A DNA stretch of 41,709 nucleotides from a bacterium (GTDB lineage Bacteria > Actinomycetota > Thermoleophilia > Solirubrobacterales > 70-9): NCBI GenBank assembly GCA_023251935.1, contig JAHEXV010000014.1, positions 1 through 41,709 on the forward strand, written 5' to 3'. Positions 13,982-22,271 of this stretch are shown in pieces; position 1 is the first letter of the stretch, and every line of letters begins with the position of its first letter. Below the pieces are notes generated by a model. The model was given only the letters and a program-made list of their open reading frames with translations, was not told the origin of the DNA and did not search any database. The position numbers and the translations under genes were made by a program.

Positions 13982-14794
13982 TCAGCCGGTCAGCCACTTC
14001 CACACCTTGGCCGGCGCGGTCAGGGCCGCAAACTCGCCCGAGTCGCGCATCTGCGCTGCGGCCACCGCCATCGCGCCGGCGGCGACGAACGCGAGCGCGC
14101 CGCCGACGCTGATCCGCTGCCCTCCGGCGTCCACGATCTCGGGCATCGAGAGCTCGGGGTGGGCGAGCACGCTGATCGGCCTGGAGGTCGCCTCGCTCAC
14201 GGCCCGGATCTCCTCGCCGCTACGCAGTCCCGGCGCGTAGAGCACGTCCGCGCCCGCTCGCTCGTAGGCCTGAAGGCGGGCGATCGTGTCGTCAAGGTCG
14301 GGATTGCCGCGGATCTGGTTCTCGGCGCGCGCCGTCAGGGTGAACGGAAACCCCAAGGTCCGCGCCGCCTCGGCGGCGGCGGCTACCCGCTCCGTGGCGT
14401 GGTCGAGCGCATAGATCCCTCCCTCGGGGTCATAGTCCTCAATCGAGCCGCCCACCGCGCCCGCCTCGGCGGCTCGGCGGATCGCCAGCGCAGCGTCCTC
14501 GGGCGTCGGCCCATAGCCGTTCTCGAGATCGACGGAGACCGGAAGCTCGGTCGCCTGGTCGAGCGCCCGTACGTGGGCGGTGACCTCGTCGAGCGTGAGG
14601 TTGCCGTCCAAGCGCCCGAGGGTGAACGCAAAGCCCGAGCTCGTGGTTGCCAACGCTTGGAATCCGAGCCCGGCGAGCACCTTCGCCGAGCCGGCGTCCC
14701 ACGGGTTGGGAATCAGGAACGGCTCGCCGCCATGCAGCGCTCGAAACGCCTCGGCCTTGTCCTTCTGCACGAGCGCGACGTTCCGCTGCGACAT
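13982..14794 (-). CDS. Isocitrate lyase / PEP mutase superfamily protein
   Basis: The 270-residue product shows the superfamily signature: FLIPNPWDAGSAKVLAGLGF, ALATTSSGFAFTLGRLDG, PVSVDLENGYG (Mg2+-binding acidic cluster), GGSIEDYDPEGG and FTLTARAENQIRG. Members cleave or form C-C or P-C bonds of small oxo acids (2-methylisocitrate lyase, oxaloacetate hydrolase, phosphonopyruvate-type). The canonical KKCGH lyase loop of isocitrate lyases is not present, so the reaction is open. It begins 3 bases after the DHA2 transporter gene on the same strand, indicating one transcript. Confidence 0.88.
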   Translation of the reverse strand: MSQRNVALVQKDKAEAFRALHGGEPFLIPNPWDAGSAKVLAGLGFQALATTSSGFAFTLGRLDGNLTLDEVTAHVRALDQATELPVSVDLENGYGPTPEDAALAIRRAAEAGAVGGSIEDYDPEGGIYALDHATERVAAAAEAARTLGFPFTLTARAENQIRGNPDLDDTIARLQAYERAGADVLYAPGLRSGEEIRAVSEATSRPISVLAHPELSMPEIVDAGGQRISVGGALAFVAAGAMAVAAAQMRDSGEFAALTAPAKVWKWLTG

Positions 14795-14797
14795 CGC

Positions 14798-16318
14798 TCA
14801 AGCCACCTCCGAGTAGACGGCGTCCGTGTCGTCCGGCTCCGGGGCCCGCTCGGGCTCGGTCTCGAACCTCTCCGCCGCCTTCGCCTCCGGCTGCACCACC
14901 ACCAGGGCGACCGCGATCGCGGCCACGACCAGGGCCGCCGCAATCCAGAAGGCGAGGTGGTAGCCGCTCGTCAGGGCCACCGCCGTGGACCGTCCCTGCT
15001 CGATCAGGTTGTCGCTTCGCGACGCGGACAGGGTGGCCAGCACCGCCAGCCCCAACGCGCCTCCGACCTGGGCGCTGGTGTTGACCAGCCCGGAGGCCAG
15101 CCCGGCGTCGCTCTGGGTGGCGCCCGACATGGCGATCGTCATCAGCGCCGGGAAGCAGACGCCGATCCCCGTCCCGAGCAGGATCATCACCGGCAGGACG
15201 TGGAGTGCGTAGCTGCCATCGACCGGGGCCTGTGTGAACAGCACCAGGCCCGCCGTCACCAGGGTCAGCCCGGGGAACAGCAGCGTCCTGGCGCCGAAGC
15301 GGGTGATCAGGGGCTCGGAGAAGCGGACCGAGAGGGTCCCCATGACGATCGTCACCGGCAGGAACGCGAGGCCGATCTGGAGCGCGTCGTAACCCAGGAT
15401 CCGCTCCAGGTAAAGCGACCCCAAGAAGAACATCCCGAACATCCCAGCGACGGTCAGCACCTGGACCGTGTTGGCGCCCGCCACGTTGCGCGAGCGGAAC
15501 ATGCGCAGCGGCATCAGTGGGTTCGAAGCGGTCGCCTCGCGGGCGATGAACAGCGCCAGCAGGGCGAGCGCGCCGGCCCCGAGCCCGAGCGTGCGGCCGG
15601 CACCCCAGCCGTACTCGGCGGCTGGCTTGACGATCGTGTAGACGCCGAGCATCAGCGAGCTGGTGACCAGAACGGCGCCCGCGACGTCGGCCCCCTGGCC
15701 GAACCCGATGCCCTGGTCGCGCTCGAGCAGACGCCGGGCGAAGATCGCCGTCGCGATCCCGATCGGGATGTTGACGAAGAAGATCCAGTGCCAGTTGATC
15801 GTCTGGGTGAGGATGCCACCAGCCAGCAGGCCCACCGAGCCGCCGGCGGAGGCGACGAACGCGTAGACGCCGATCGCCTTCGCCTGCTCGCGGGGCTCGG
15901 GGAACATGGTCACGATCATGCCCAGGATCACCGCCGAGGTCATCGCGCCGCCGATCCCCTGAACGAAGCGGGCCCCGACCAGGACCCCTTGGCTGTCAGC
16001 GAGCCCGCAGGCGAGCGAGGCGGTGATGAAGACCCCCAGGCCCGCCAGGAGGATGGTGCGGCGGCCGATCAGGTCGCCGAACCGCCCGGCCAGCAGCAGC
16101 AGGCCCCCGAAGGAGATCAGATACGCGTTGACGACCCAGGCGAGGCTGGAGCTCGAGAACCCGAGGTCGTCCTGGATCGTCGGGAGCGCCACGTTGACCA
16201 CGGTCACGTCGAGCACGATCATCAACATCCCCGCGCAGAGGACGTAGAGCGCGATCCAGCGCGAGCCGTCGGTCCCGTCCCGCCGCTCGCCGCGCGTTCC
16301 TTCCTCGTGCCTCGTCAT
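14798..16318 (-). CDS. MFS transporter, DHA2 drug/proton antiporter family (14 TM)
   Basis: The 506-residue product carries the DHA2 hallmarks: WIALYVLCAGMLMIVLDVTV, VNVALPTIQDDLGFS (motif D1), LAGRFGDLIGRRTI (motif A), and FVQGIGGAMTSAVILGMI plus GGSVGLLAGGILTQTINWHW (motif C). There are 14 predicted helices, and the C-terminal tail is acidic and cytoplasmic. AAGGAGG 9 bases before the ATG supports the start. It is the first gene of a two-gene unit with the PEP-mutase-like enzyme. The substrate is unknown; toxic organics or antibiotics are typical. Confidence 0.93.
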   Translation of the reverse strand: MTRHEEGTRGERRDGTDGSRWIALYVLCAGMLMIVLDVTVVNVALPTIQDDLGFSSSSLAWVVNAYLISFGGLLLLAGRFGDLIGRRTILLAGLGVFITASLACGLADSQGVLVGARFVQGIGGAMTSAVILGMIVTMFPEPREQAKAIGVYAFVASAGGSVGLLAGGILTQTINWHWIFFVNIPIGIATAIFARRLLERDQGIGFGQGADVAGAVLVTSSLMLGVYTIVKPAAEYGWGAGRTLGLGAGALALLALFIAREATASNPLMPLRMFRSRNVAGANTVQVLTVAGMFGMFFLGSLYLERILGYDALQIGLAFLPVTIVMGTLSVRFSEPLITRFGARTLLFPGLTLVTAGLVLFTQAPVDGSYALHVLPVMILLGTGIGVCFPALMTIAMSGATQSDAGLASGLVNTSAQVGGALGLAVLATLSASRSDNLIEQGRSTAVALTSGYHLAFWIAAALVVAAIAVALVVVQPEAKAAERFETEPERAPEPDDTDAVYSEVA

Positions 16319-16415
16319 CGGCCTTGCCTCCTTCGCGATCTGCTTTCCGGTTGAGACCGGCCCCGGTCTCGATACTCATCGCCGTGGGGCCGAACCCCGC
16401 GGTTGTCCGGCCCGC

Positions 16416-17540
16416 CTAGGCCGAAAGCTCCTCCGGGAGGCCGAAGCGCCCGAAGAAGTCCACGAACCTGCCGGGAACGATCGGCTCCTCCGGCCAGCGC
16501 TTGTAAGCCTCGGGGTCGGAAGGCGCGGTCGACCGCACGATGAACGCGGTCACGTCGCTGATCAAGCCGTCCCGAATCGTCAGCACGTTGAGCGCGAACG
16601 GAACATACGCCCCCGCGTCCTCGTCCCAGCTGTAGAAGGCGAGTGCGGGCTGCCCGCTCGCGCGCACGAAGACGTGGCGCCAGCGCCACTCGCCGGAGAG
16701 CGGCCCAACGCCGAGGAAGGCGGTCAGCGCATCGGTGCCCCGATGCCAACTCGGGGCGGGCGGCATGCTGAAGCAGGCGTCCTCGGTCAGCATCGCGACC
16801 ACCGCCTCGATGTCGCCGCGGTCCTAGGCGTCCACGTAGCCCTTCACCACCTCGCGCACCCCTTCGTCGCCGAGCGAGCGCAGGGTGGCCTGCTGGCTTT
16901 GCTCGGGCAAGCGCTCGTCGACTGCCTTGCGAGCGCGCTGCAGGGCGCTGTTCACCGAGGCGACCGTGGTCTCGAGCGTCTCGGCAACCTCGCGGGCCGA
17001 GAAGCCGAGCACCTCCCGCAGGATCAGCGTCGCGCGCTGGTTGGCCGGAAGGTGCTGGAGCGCGGCGATGAACGCAAGCTCGATGCTCTCCCGCTGCTCG
17101 TAGCTCGCCTCGGGCGCCGCATACCCGTCCTCGAGGCCCAGCGCCTCGTCGGGGTAGGGGTCGATCCAAACCGACTCGGCGAGTGGCGCCAGCGGCCCAT
17201 CGTGGGGATCCCGCGGCGGCGCGTAGTCGACCGGGAGAACCCGCTTCGGCCGCCTCGCGATCACGTCGAGGCAGGCGTTGGTGGCGATCCTGTAGAGCCA
17301 GGAACGGAGCGAGCTCCTGGCCTCGAACCCGGGCAGCCCCCGCCAGGCCCGTAGCAGCGCGTCCTGAAGCGCGTCCTCGGCGTCGTGAACCGAGCCGAGC
17401 ATGCGGTAGCAGTGGGCGAGCAGCTCGGGGCGGTGGGGCTCGACGAGGCGGCGATAGGCGTCCTCGTCGCCGCTTCGGGCCGCCTCGAGCAGCTCCCGCT
17501 CTCGAAGGCTCGACCCCGATTGAGTGGTGCCGGCGCTCAT
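16416..17540 (-). pseudogene. SigX5/SigJ-type ECF sigma factor with SnoaL-like C-domain, split by an in-frame TAG
   Basis: The ATG at 17540 starts MSAGTTQSGSSLRERELL, with sigma region 2 (HCYRMLGSVHDAEDALQDAL, RSWLYRIATNACLDVIARR) and region 4 (LPANQRATLILREVLGFSAR). Region 4 leads to GYVDA at codon 238. Codon 239 is TAG (16826-16824). The same frame then continues DRGDIEAVVAMLTEDACFSM through a full SnoaL-like domain to FFGRFGLPEELSA, as in TIGR02960-type sigma factors. Relatives usually have Trp (YVDAW) at the TAG, so one TGG-to-TAG change explains it. The truncated 238-residue form keeps both DNA-binding regions. A -10-like TACTCT lies 7 bases before the ATG. Confidence 0.85.
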
Positions 17541-17626
17541 TCTCAGCAGAGTAGAGAGGCGCCACCATGGCCGAGTCGATCGCAACCGATGAGTTACCGG
17601 CCCCGGGTCGGTCACAAGGACAGGGC

Positions 17627-17995
17627 ATGATCCCAGGGGCCTCCCACCCAGTGGTCCACCTGGAGCTGCACACCGGCGACCTGCCGCGCGCCCGGGAGTA
17701 CTACGCGCGGCTATGCGGGTGGCGCCAGGAGCGGGTCGACGGCGGACCCCGGGCCGCCCCATACCTGGCGCTCGAGCTCGGGCCGAAGCTCGGCGGCGGG
17801 ATCGTCGAGTGCGGAGCCCGGCGTCCGCTCTGGCTCCCCTACGTCGAGGTCGCCGAGATCGGCGCGGCCACCGAACGGGCCGAGCTGCTCGGCGGCTCGG
17901 TGCTGCTCGGGCCCCGCGAGGGACCGGCCGGGTGGCGCAGCGTCGTCGCGGTGCCCTCCGGCGGCGAGCTGGCCTTCTGGCAGCCAAAGCGCTGA
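17627..17995 (+). CDS. VOC (glyoxalase/bleomycin-resistance) superfamily protein
   Basis: From the ATG at 17627 the 122-residue product has a betaalphabetabetabeta layout: HPVVHLELHTGDLPRAREYY, YARLCGWRQERVDGG, WLPYVEVAEIGAATERAELL, GGELAFWQPKR. AAGGACA precedes this ATG. An earlier in-frame ATG at 17567 would add 20 unstructured residues. Members bind a metal and catalyse isomerisation or dioxygenation, or sequester drugs. The function here is unknown. It is divergent from the sigma-factor gene, a common pairing for sigma factors and small stress enzymes. Confidence 0.8.
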   Translation: MIPGASHPVVHLELHTGDLPRAREYYARLCGWRQERVDGGPRAAPYLALELGPKLGGGIVECGARRPLWLPYVEVAEIGAATERAELLGGSVLLGPREGPAGWRSVVAVPSGGELAFWQPKR

Positions 17996-18017
17996 CCCGT
18001 CGCGCGCGCTAGATGCT

Positions 18018-18084
18018 TGATTCCAAATCAGGTGTCGGCCCACCGACAAGAGGAACGTTCTGCACCGTGAACGTTCTGCACCGT
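18018..18084. repeat. Hairpins and a tandem 16-bp repeat built on GAACGTTC
   Basis: Two small hairpins (TGATT/AATCA 18018-18030; TGTCGG/CCGACA 18033-18048) follow the VOC gene. Then the 16-mer GAACGTTCTGCACCGT occurs twice in perfect tandem (18053-18068, 18069-18084). Each copy begins with the palindrome GAACGTTC, putting two palindromes 16 bp apart, close to 1.5 helical turns. The hairpins may terminate the VOC transcript. The tandem palindromes look like a binding site but no adjacent gene starts here. Confidence 0.55.
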
Positions 18085-18180
18085 ATAGGTGCTCAAGTGA
18101 CCTCTCGTCCGCGGGCTTCATCGTCCTGAGTGCCTGCTTGCCTCACCCAACCTCGGGGTGGCGGCCCGACGGCGGACGCC

Positions 18181-19593
18181 TCAGGCCCGGGCGAACTGGC
18201 CATGGAAGCCGAACGGGATGTGGTGCGGGACCTCCGCTCGGGCGAGCTCATCGAGCGAGCGGGCGTCGAGCACGAGCAGGAACGAGTTGCCCCGGCGGCC
18301 GTCGAAGACGATCGACAGCAGCACGCCCTCGTCCTCGCCCCCCGCCTCGGGGGCGGCGACGAACACCGGCTCACCCGGGAAGCAGCCCTCCTCGGCCCAG
18401 ACCGTCGAGCGGCGCTCGACCACGTCGGCCTTGACGATCCGGTCGATCCAGCCCCCGCCGAAGCCGACCCCCCAGGCGTAGCGGTAGGGGCGCTCGTTGC
18501 AGCGACCGTAGTTGATCCGCGGTAGGTCGATCGACTCCTCGATCAACCGCTCGCTGGTCACCGTCCCAGCCGCGGGCGAGATCCGGAAACGCTCCAGGTA
18601 GCCGGGCGCGACCGGCTTGCCCGCGCGGAGCCTCTCCATGTAGAGATCCTCGACGATCCCCGCGTCCGAGAAGGTGGAGATGTCCACCACGACCTCGTCG
18701 CCCTCCTCATATGAGTTGACGTGGTGGAAGCTGAAGCGCGCGTCGGTCTCGAACGGGCCGATGCTCTCCCGCGTCGAGCGGTCGAAGAGGTGGAAGCGCG
18801 TCCCCAGCTCGGGCTTCCAGCGGTAGTTCTCGATGTACGGGCGGCCGCTGAACGCCAGGCGCGGCGGGCTGACCACGAACGGGAACTCGGCCAGGACGAG
18901 CCAACGATCGGTGAGCCCGAACGAGTGCATGTAGGCGGGCTCGCGCACCCCCCTGGTCGCGATCACCTCGGGCTTCGAGCTGTCGGGGCGAAGCAGGAAG
19001 AACCGGTAGCTGGTCCTCGGGCCGAGCTTCGCCGCGTAGTTGAGCATCCCCTTGGTGGCCCGGTCCATGTGCGGGTGAGCCGTGGTCAGCTGGCCCGGGG
19101 GCTCGTAGGCGACGCCGGCGGCGGCCAGCGTGTCGGCGTCGAACTGGACCGGGATCGGCGTCTCGGTCATCGAGATGAACCGCTCGCCGAGCTTGGTCAG
19201 GTTGACGTTCGCGTTGTCGGTCAGCTTCGGGGAGAACATCGCGCTGACCCGCGCGAACAGGGATCGGCACGGATCGGTGGCGAACTCCGAGTAGGCGATC
19301 TCGCCCCGGTCGCGGGCGGCGCGGTAGGCGCGGCTCTCCAGGAAGCGGTTGGCGTAGGAGACGCCGCCGTCCCCGAACGAGAACCGGTGCAGCATCGCCA
19401 GGCCGTCGAACCAGTGGCTCATCGTCCGATTGCCGACCTCCCACTTGGCGGGCCCGGTTCGAAGCAGCGATCCTCGAAGCCAGGGAGGCAGCTGTCCGTG
19501 GACGGGGAGGCCGTCGAGATGGGTCTCTTCCTCGAGCGAGTCGAAGCCGTGGCGGGCGCCGGTCGTGGCGGGGACGTCGGTGACCGTGCTCAT
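18181..19593 (-). CDS. Carotenoid cleavage oxygenase (RPE65/CCO family)
   Basis: The start at 19593 has GGAGG 6 bases upstream. The 470-residue product is a seven-bladed propeller enzyme. The four iron-ligand histidines are visible in TTAHPHMD, YMHSFGLT, FSFHHVNSYEEGD and FGFHGQF. Other family marks are GSLLRTGPAKWEVG, HWFDGLAMLHRFSFGDGGV and SYANRFLESRAY. It would cleave a carotenoid or apocarotenoid double bond with O2 to give aldehydes. No carotenoid biosynthesis gene is in the window. It is divergent from a PadR gene across a palindrome, so it is probably PadR-controlled. Confidence 0.93.
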   Translation of the reverse strand: MSTVTDVPATTGARHGFDSLEEETHLDGLPVHGQLPPWLRGSLLRTGPAKWEVGNRTMSHWFDGLAMLHRFSFGDGGVSYANRFLESRAYRAARDRGEIAYSEFATDPCRSLFARVSAMFSPKLTDNANVNLTKLGERFISMTETPIPVQFDADTLAAAGVAYEPPGQLTTAHPHMDRATKGMLNYAAKLGPRTSYRFFLLRPDSSKPEVIATRGVREPAYMHSFGLTDRWLVLAEFPFVVSPPRLAFSGRPYIENYRWKPELGTRFHLFDRSTRESIGPFETDARFSFHHVNSYEEGDEVVVDISTFSDAGIVEDLYMERLRAGKPVAPGYLERFRISPAAGTVTSERLIEESIDLPRINYGRCNERPYRYAWGVGFGGGWIDRIVKADVVERRSTVWAEEGCFPGEPVFVAAPEAGGEDEGVLLSIVFDGRRGNSFLLVLDARSLDELARAEVPHHIPFGFHGQFARA

Positions 19594-19611
19594 CTTTGCC
19601 TCCATCATTCG

Positions 19612-19633
19612 GTTCGAATCGTTCTGATCGAAC
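19612..19633. promoter_or_regulatory. Palindromic operator between carotenoid oxygenase and PadR genes
   Basis: GTTCGA (19612-19617) and TCGAAC (19628-19633) form perfect 6-bp arms around 10 bases, 18 bases from the oxygenase start and 6 from the PadR ATG. This matches the spaced dyads bound by PadR dimers and could repress both genes. Confidence 0.55.
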
Positions 19634-19639
19634 TGTATC

Positions 19640-20176
19640 ATGGCTCGGGTGCCCAAGCCACGGCTCAGCGACACCTCCTTTGCGGTGCTCGGCCTGCTCG
19701 ATCTGTTCGAGCCCGCCACCCCCTACCAGCTGAAGCAGTTCGCCCAGGTGAGCATCTTCCATTTCTGGTCGATCCCCCACACCCAGCTGTACACGGAGTG
19801 TGCGCGCCTCGCCGAGGCCGGCCTGCTCGACGAGCGTCGCGAGCAGGGAGGTCGCCGCCGCCGCGTCTACCGCCTGTCGGCGGCCGGGCGGAAGGCGCTG
19901 CGCCAGTGGCGAGCCGACCCGGAGACGGACCTGTACGAGCTCCGTGACCCGGGGCTCCTGAAGCTGTTCTGCGGCGCCGACCCGGCGTCGCTGGCAAAGG
20001 CGCAGCTGGCGCGCCACGAGCGACGCCTTCACGCCTACGAGGAGCTGCTCGCGCAGTCCGACCTCTCCGAAGGCGTGCGGCTCTCGCTCGAGTCCGGGAT
20101 CGGGCACCAGCGCGAGTACGTCCGCTTCTGGACGGGCCTTCGGAAGCCGCCCGGACGGTCGCGCTCCGCGGGATAG
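19640..20176 (+). CDS. PadR-family transcriptional regulator
   Basis: The 178-residue product has the winged helix at about 8-85: SDTSFAVLGLLDLFEPATPY, FHFWSIPHTQLYTECARLAE, AGLLDERREQGGRRRRVYRL. A helical C-terminal domain follows (LKLFCGADPASLAKAQLARH). It differs from the other PadR protein in this window (at 11590), so they are not recent duplicates. It probably represses the divergent carotenoid oxygenase gene. The ATG lies 6 bases from the candidate operator, so binding would also block its own transcription. Confidence 0.9.
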   Translation: MARVPKPRLSDTSFAVLGLLDLFEPATPYQLKQFAQVSIFHFWSIPHTQLYTECARLAEAGLLDERREQGGRRRRVYRLSAAGRKALRQWRADPETDLYELRDPGLLKLFCGADPASLAKAQLARHERRLHAYEELLAQSDLSEGVRLSLESGIGHQREYVRFWTGLRKPPGRSRSAG

Positions 20177-20186
20177 ACTCGCCCGC

Positions 20187-20933
20187 GTGAGGGGGAGCTC
20201 TCGGACGTTCGCGCTGGCGCTGGGCGCGAGCGCCGTTCTGGGCCTGGCCTTCGCGTCATCGAGCTTCGCCTCGCTGACCACCTCGCTGGTGGACGACGAG
20301 CTGCGGGTCGCCAGCAACGCCCCCAACGAGGTCAACCGGGCCGTGGTCGAGCTCCGTGACGACGGAGTCGGGATCGCTGATTTGCGGGCCGGCGTCTCCG
20401 CCGGCGTCTGCCCGGTGAGCGGGAGCGCGATCGTCTGCGGGAGCGCCGTGTTGGCGAATGTGGAGCGATTCCGGTTCGATCTGCGGGGCGGACGCGACCA
20501 GCTCGTCATCGTCGATCCCCGCTTGATCTTCCTCCCGAAGGTCAGGGTGTTCACGGGACCGCAGGGCGATCGGGCCTTCACGCCGTTCACCCGACTCAGG
20601 CTCCTGTCCCTGGGCCCCGGCGACGACTTCGCCCAGACGAGCCTGCTCGCCGACACCGTCCGCGGCGGTGACGGAGACGACAACCTGGAGCCCGGCCCGG
20701 GCGACGATGTGGTCAGCGGCGACTCCGGGGACGACATCGTCCGCGGCGGCTGGCGCAACGACCTGGCCCGGGCGTTCGGCCGCTCCGACAGGCGGGACAG
20801 GCTGTTGGGGGGCGACGGCAGGGACAAGGTCCTCGCCAAGGACTTCACCAAGGACAAGCGGATCGATTGCGGCGGCGGGCACGACACCCTGAGGCGCGAC
20901 CGCTTCGACCCCAACGGCAAGCACTGCGAGTGA
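20187..20933 (+). CDS. Secreted RTX-like calcium-binding repeat protein
   Basis: The 248-residue product starts at GTG with a signal peptide (RTFALALGASAVLGLAFASS, cleavage near FAS). A beta-rich middle contains two Cys (GVCPVSGSAIVCG). The C-terminal region has degenerate RTX nonapeptides: GGDGDDNLEPGPGDDVVSG, DSGDDIVRGG, LLGGDGRDKV. These form Ca2+-loaded parallel beta-rolls in exported proteins. It ends with a paired-Cys tail (CGGGHD...KHCE). Such proteins are numerous in soil actinobacteria and have no assigned role. A TAGACT 7 bases before the GTG suggests leaderless transcription. Confidence 0.75.
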   Translation: MRGSSRTFALALGASAVLGLAFASSSFASLTTSLVDDELRVASNAPNEVNRAVVELRDDGVGIADLRAGVSAGVCPVSGSAIVCGSAVLANVERFRFDLRGGRDQLVIVDPRLIFLPKVRVFTGPQGDRAFTPFTRLRLLSLGPGDDFAQTSLLADTVRGGDGDDNLEPGPGDDVVSGDSGDDIVRGGWRNDLARAFGRSDRRDRLLGGDGRDKVLAKDFTKDKRIDCGGGHDTLRRDRFDPNGKHCE

Positions 20934-21103
20934 GCCCGGGCGGCGACGCGCCGTCCTGGAAGACGGGCGCGAGCCGCTATCGTCATGCCGTGCTCGATCC
21001 GCTTCGCAACCACCCCCGTCGGCGGACTTGGCGGTCGGGGGGCCCTTAAGCCGGGTTTAACTCCCTGATCGACGATAGGCGTCCCATTCTCCGTTCAGCC
21101 AGG

Positions 21104-21715
21104 ATGCGACTCGTAGCCGCGGCGGCGCTGTTGTCGCTCGCCGTCGGCGGCGCGATCGGCTGCGGCAGCTCGGGATCCACCTCGACGACCACGCATGCCT
21201 CGTTCGCCGGCGCGTCCGCTAACCCCCCCAAGCCGGAGCCGCCGCTGCAGCTCCAGAACTCCCTGGGGCAGCCGGTGAACATCAGGGACTACCGGGGCAA
21301 GGCCGTGCTGGTGACGTTCATCTACGACCACTGCCCCGACATCTGCCCGCTGATCGTCGGCAACCTGCACACGGCCCAGAACGAGCTCGGCAAGGAGGCT
21401 AAGAACCTCCAGATCATCGCGGTCTCCGTCGATCCGAAGGGCGACACGCCGAAGACCGTCAACGCGTTCCTCGCTGACCATCAGATGACCGGCCGGATGC
21501 AGTACCTAATCGGCTCGAGTCCCCAGCTCGAAAAGGTCTGGAGCGACTGGAACATCGTCTCCAGGGATTCGCCCAAGAAGAGTGATCCCGCCGCGGTGGA
21601 GCACTCCGCGCTGGTCTACGGGATCTCGGCGTCCGGCAAACTGACGACGCTGTATCCGGCCAACTTCAAGCCCAACCAGATCGTCCACGACGTGCCGATC
21701 CTGGCTTCCAGCTGA
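21104..21715 (+). CDS. SCO1/SenC-type copper chaperone lipoprotein
   Basis: The 203-residue product has a lipobox (GGAIGCGSS, Cys about 20), a low-complexity linker, and a thioredoxin-like SCO domain. The Cu-binding motif CPDIC follows VTFIYDHC, and the third ligand His is in EHSALVYGISA. SCO proteins deliver copper to the CuA site of cytochrome c oxidase outside the membrane. The gene is 5 bases from a TlpA-like thioredoxin gene on the same strand, which would keep the Cys pair reduced. Oxidase genes are not in the window. Confidence 0.92.
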   Translation: MRLVAAAALLSLAVGGAIGCGSSGSTSTTTHASFAGASANPPKPEPPLQLQNSLGQPVNIRDYRGKAVLVTFIYDHCPDICPLIVGNLHTAQNELGKEAKNLQIIAVSVDPKGDTPKTVNAFLADHQMTGRMQYLIGSSPQLEKVWSDWNIVSRDSPKKSDPAAVEHSALVYGISASGKLTTLYPANFKPNQIVHDVPILASS

Positions 21716-21720
21716 GGCGG

Positions 21721-22227
21721 ATGTCGAGGCGCCTGGCTCTCGGGCTGCTGGCCGTGGCGGCCGTGGCAGGGCTGGTGATCGCCGAGCTCGCCACCAGCGG
21801 CTCCGGCGGGGACGCGCGGCCGGCTCCCGCGCTCCCCTCACAGGTGCTTCGAGGGCCGAGGGTGGATCTCGCCTCGCTGCGGGGCGAGCCCGCGCTGATC
21901 AACTTCTGGGCGAGTTGGTGCACGCCGTGCAAGCAGGAGGCGCCCGAGCTCGAGCGCCTGGCGGAAAGCCTGCACGGTCGAGCGCGGGTCGTTGGCGTCG
22001 ACTTCAACGACACCACGCCGAACGCCACCGACTTCATCCGTGAGTATCACCTCTCCTATCCGATCCTGCGCGATGGGTCTGGCAGGGTGGGTGAGAGCTA
22101 TGGCGTGGCGGGGCTGCCGACGACGTTCGTGCTCGACCCCGAGGGACGGATCGTACGAACGCTGCGGGGCCCGCAGACAGCGACCAGTCTGCGCGACGCC
22201 CTGGGCTCGGTGCCCTCCAGCGATTGA
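21721..22227 (+). CDS. TlpA/ResA-like membrane-anchored thioredoxin
   Basis: The 168-residue product has an N-terminal membrane anchor (LALGLLAVAAVAGLVIAELA) and a thioredoxin fold with active site WCTPC in NFWASWCTPCKQEAPELE. The cis-Pro loop is GVAGLPTTFVLD. GAGG precedes the ATG. It follows the SCO1-like gene by 5 bases. The pair probably reduces apo-oxidase or SCO cysteines during CuA assembly. Cytochrome c maturation is the alternative role. Confidence 0.92.
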   Translation: MSRRLALGLLAVAAVAGLVIAELATSGSGGDARPAPALPSQVLRGPRVDLASLRGEPALINFWASWCTPCKQEAPELERLAESLHGRARVVGVDFNDTTPNATDFIREYHLSYPILRDGSGRVGESYGVAGLPTTFVLDPEGRIVRTLRGPQTATSLRDALGSVPSSD

Positions 22228-22232
22228 CCGAT

Positions 22233-22264
22233 CCCCGGTGACCGGGGGCGGGCGTCGTGCCCGC
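22233..22264. terminator. Double hairpin between convergent genes
   Basis: Two adjacent hairpins, CCCCGG/CCGGGG (22233-22247) and GCGGGC/GCCCGC (22248-22264), separate the TlpA-like and Kelch genes, which converge. They are placed to terminate both transcripts. Confidence 0.5.
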
Positions 22265-22271
22265 GCCACAA

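Noticed and set aside
14159-16354. 731-codon plus-strand frame
   Set aside because: It is the antisense of the DHA2 transporter and PEP-mutase-like genes.
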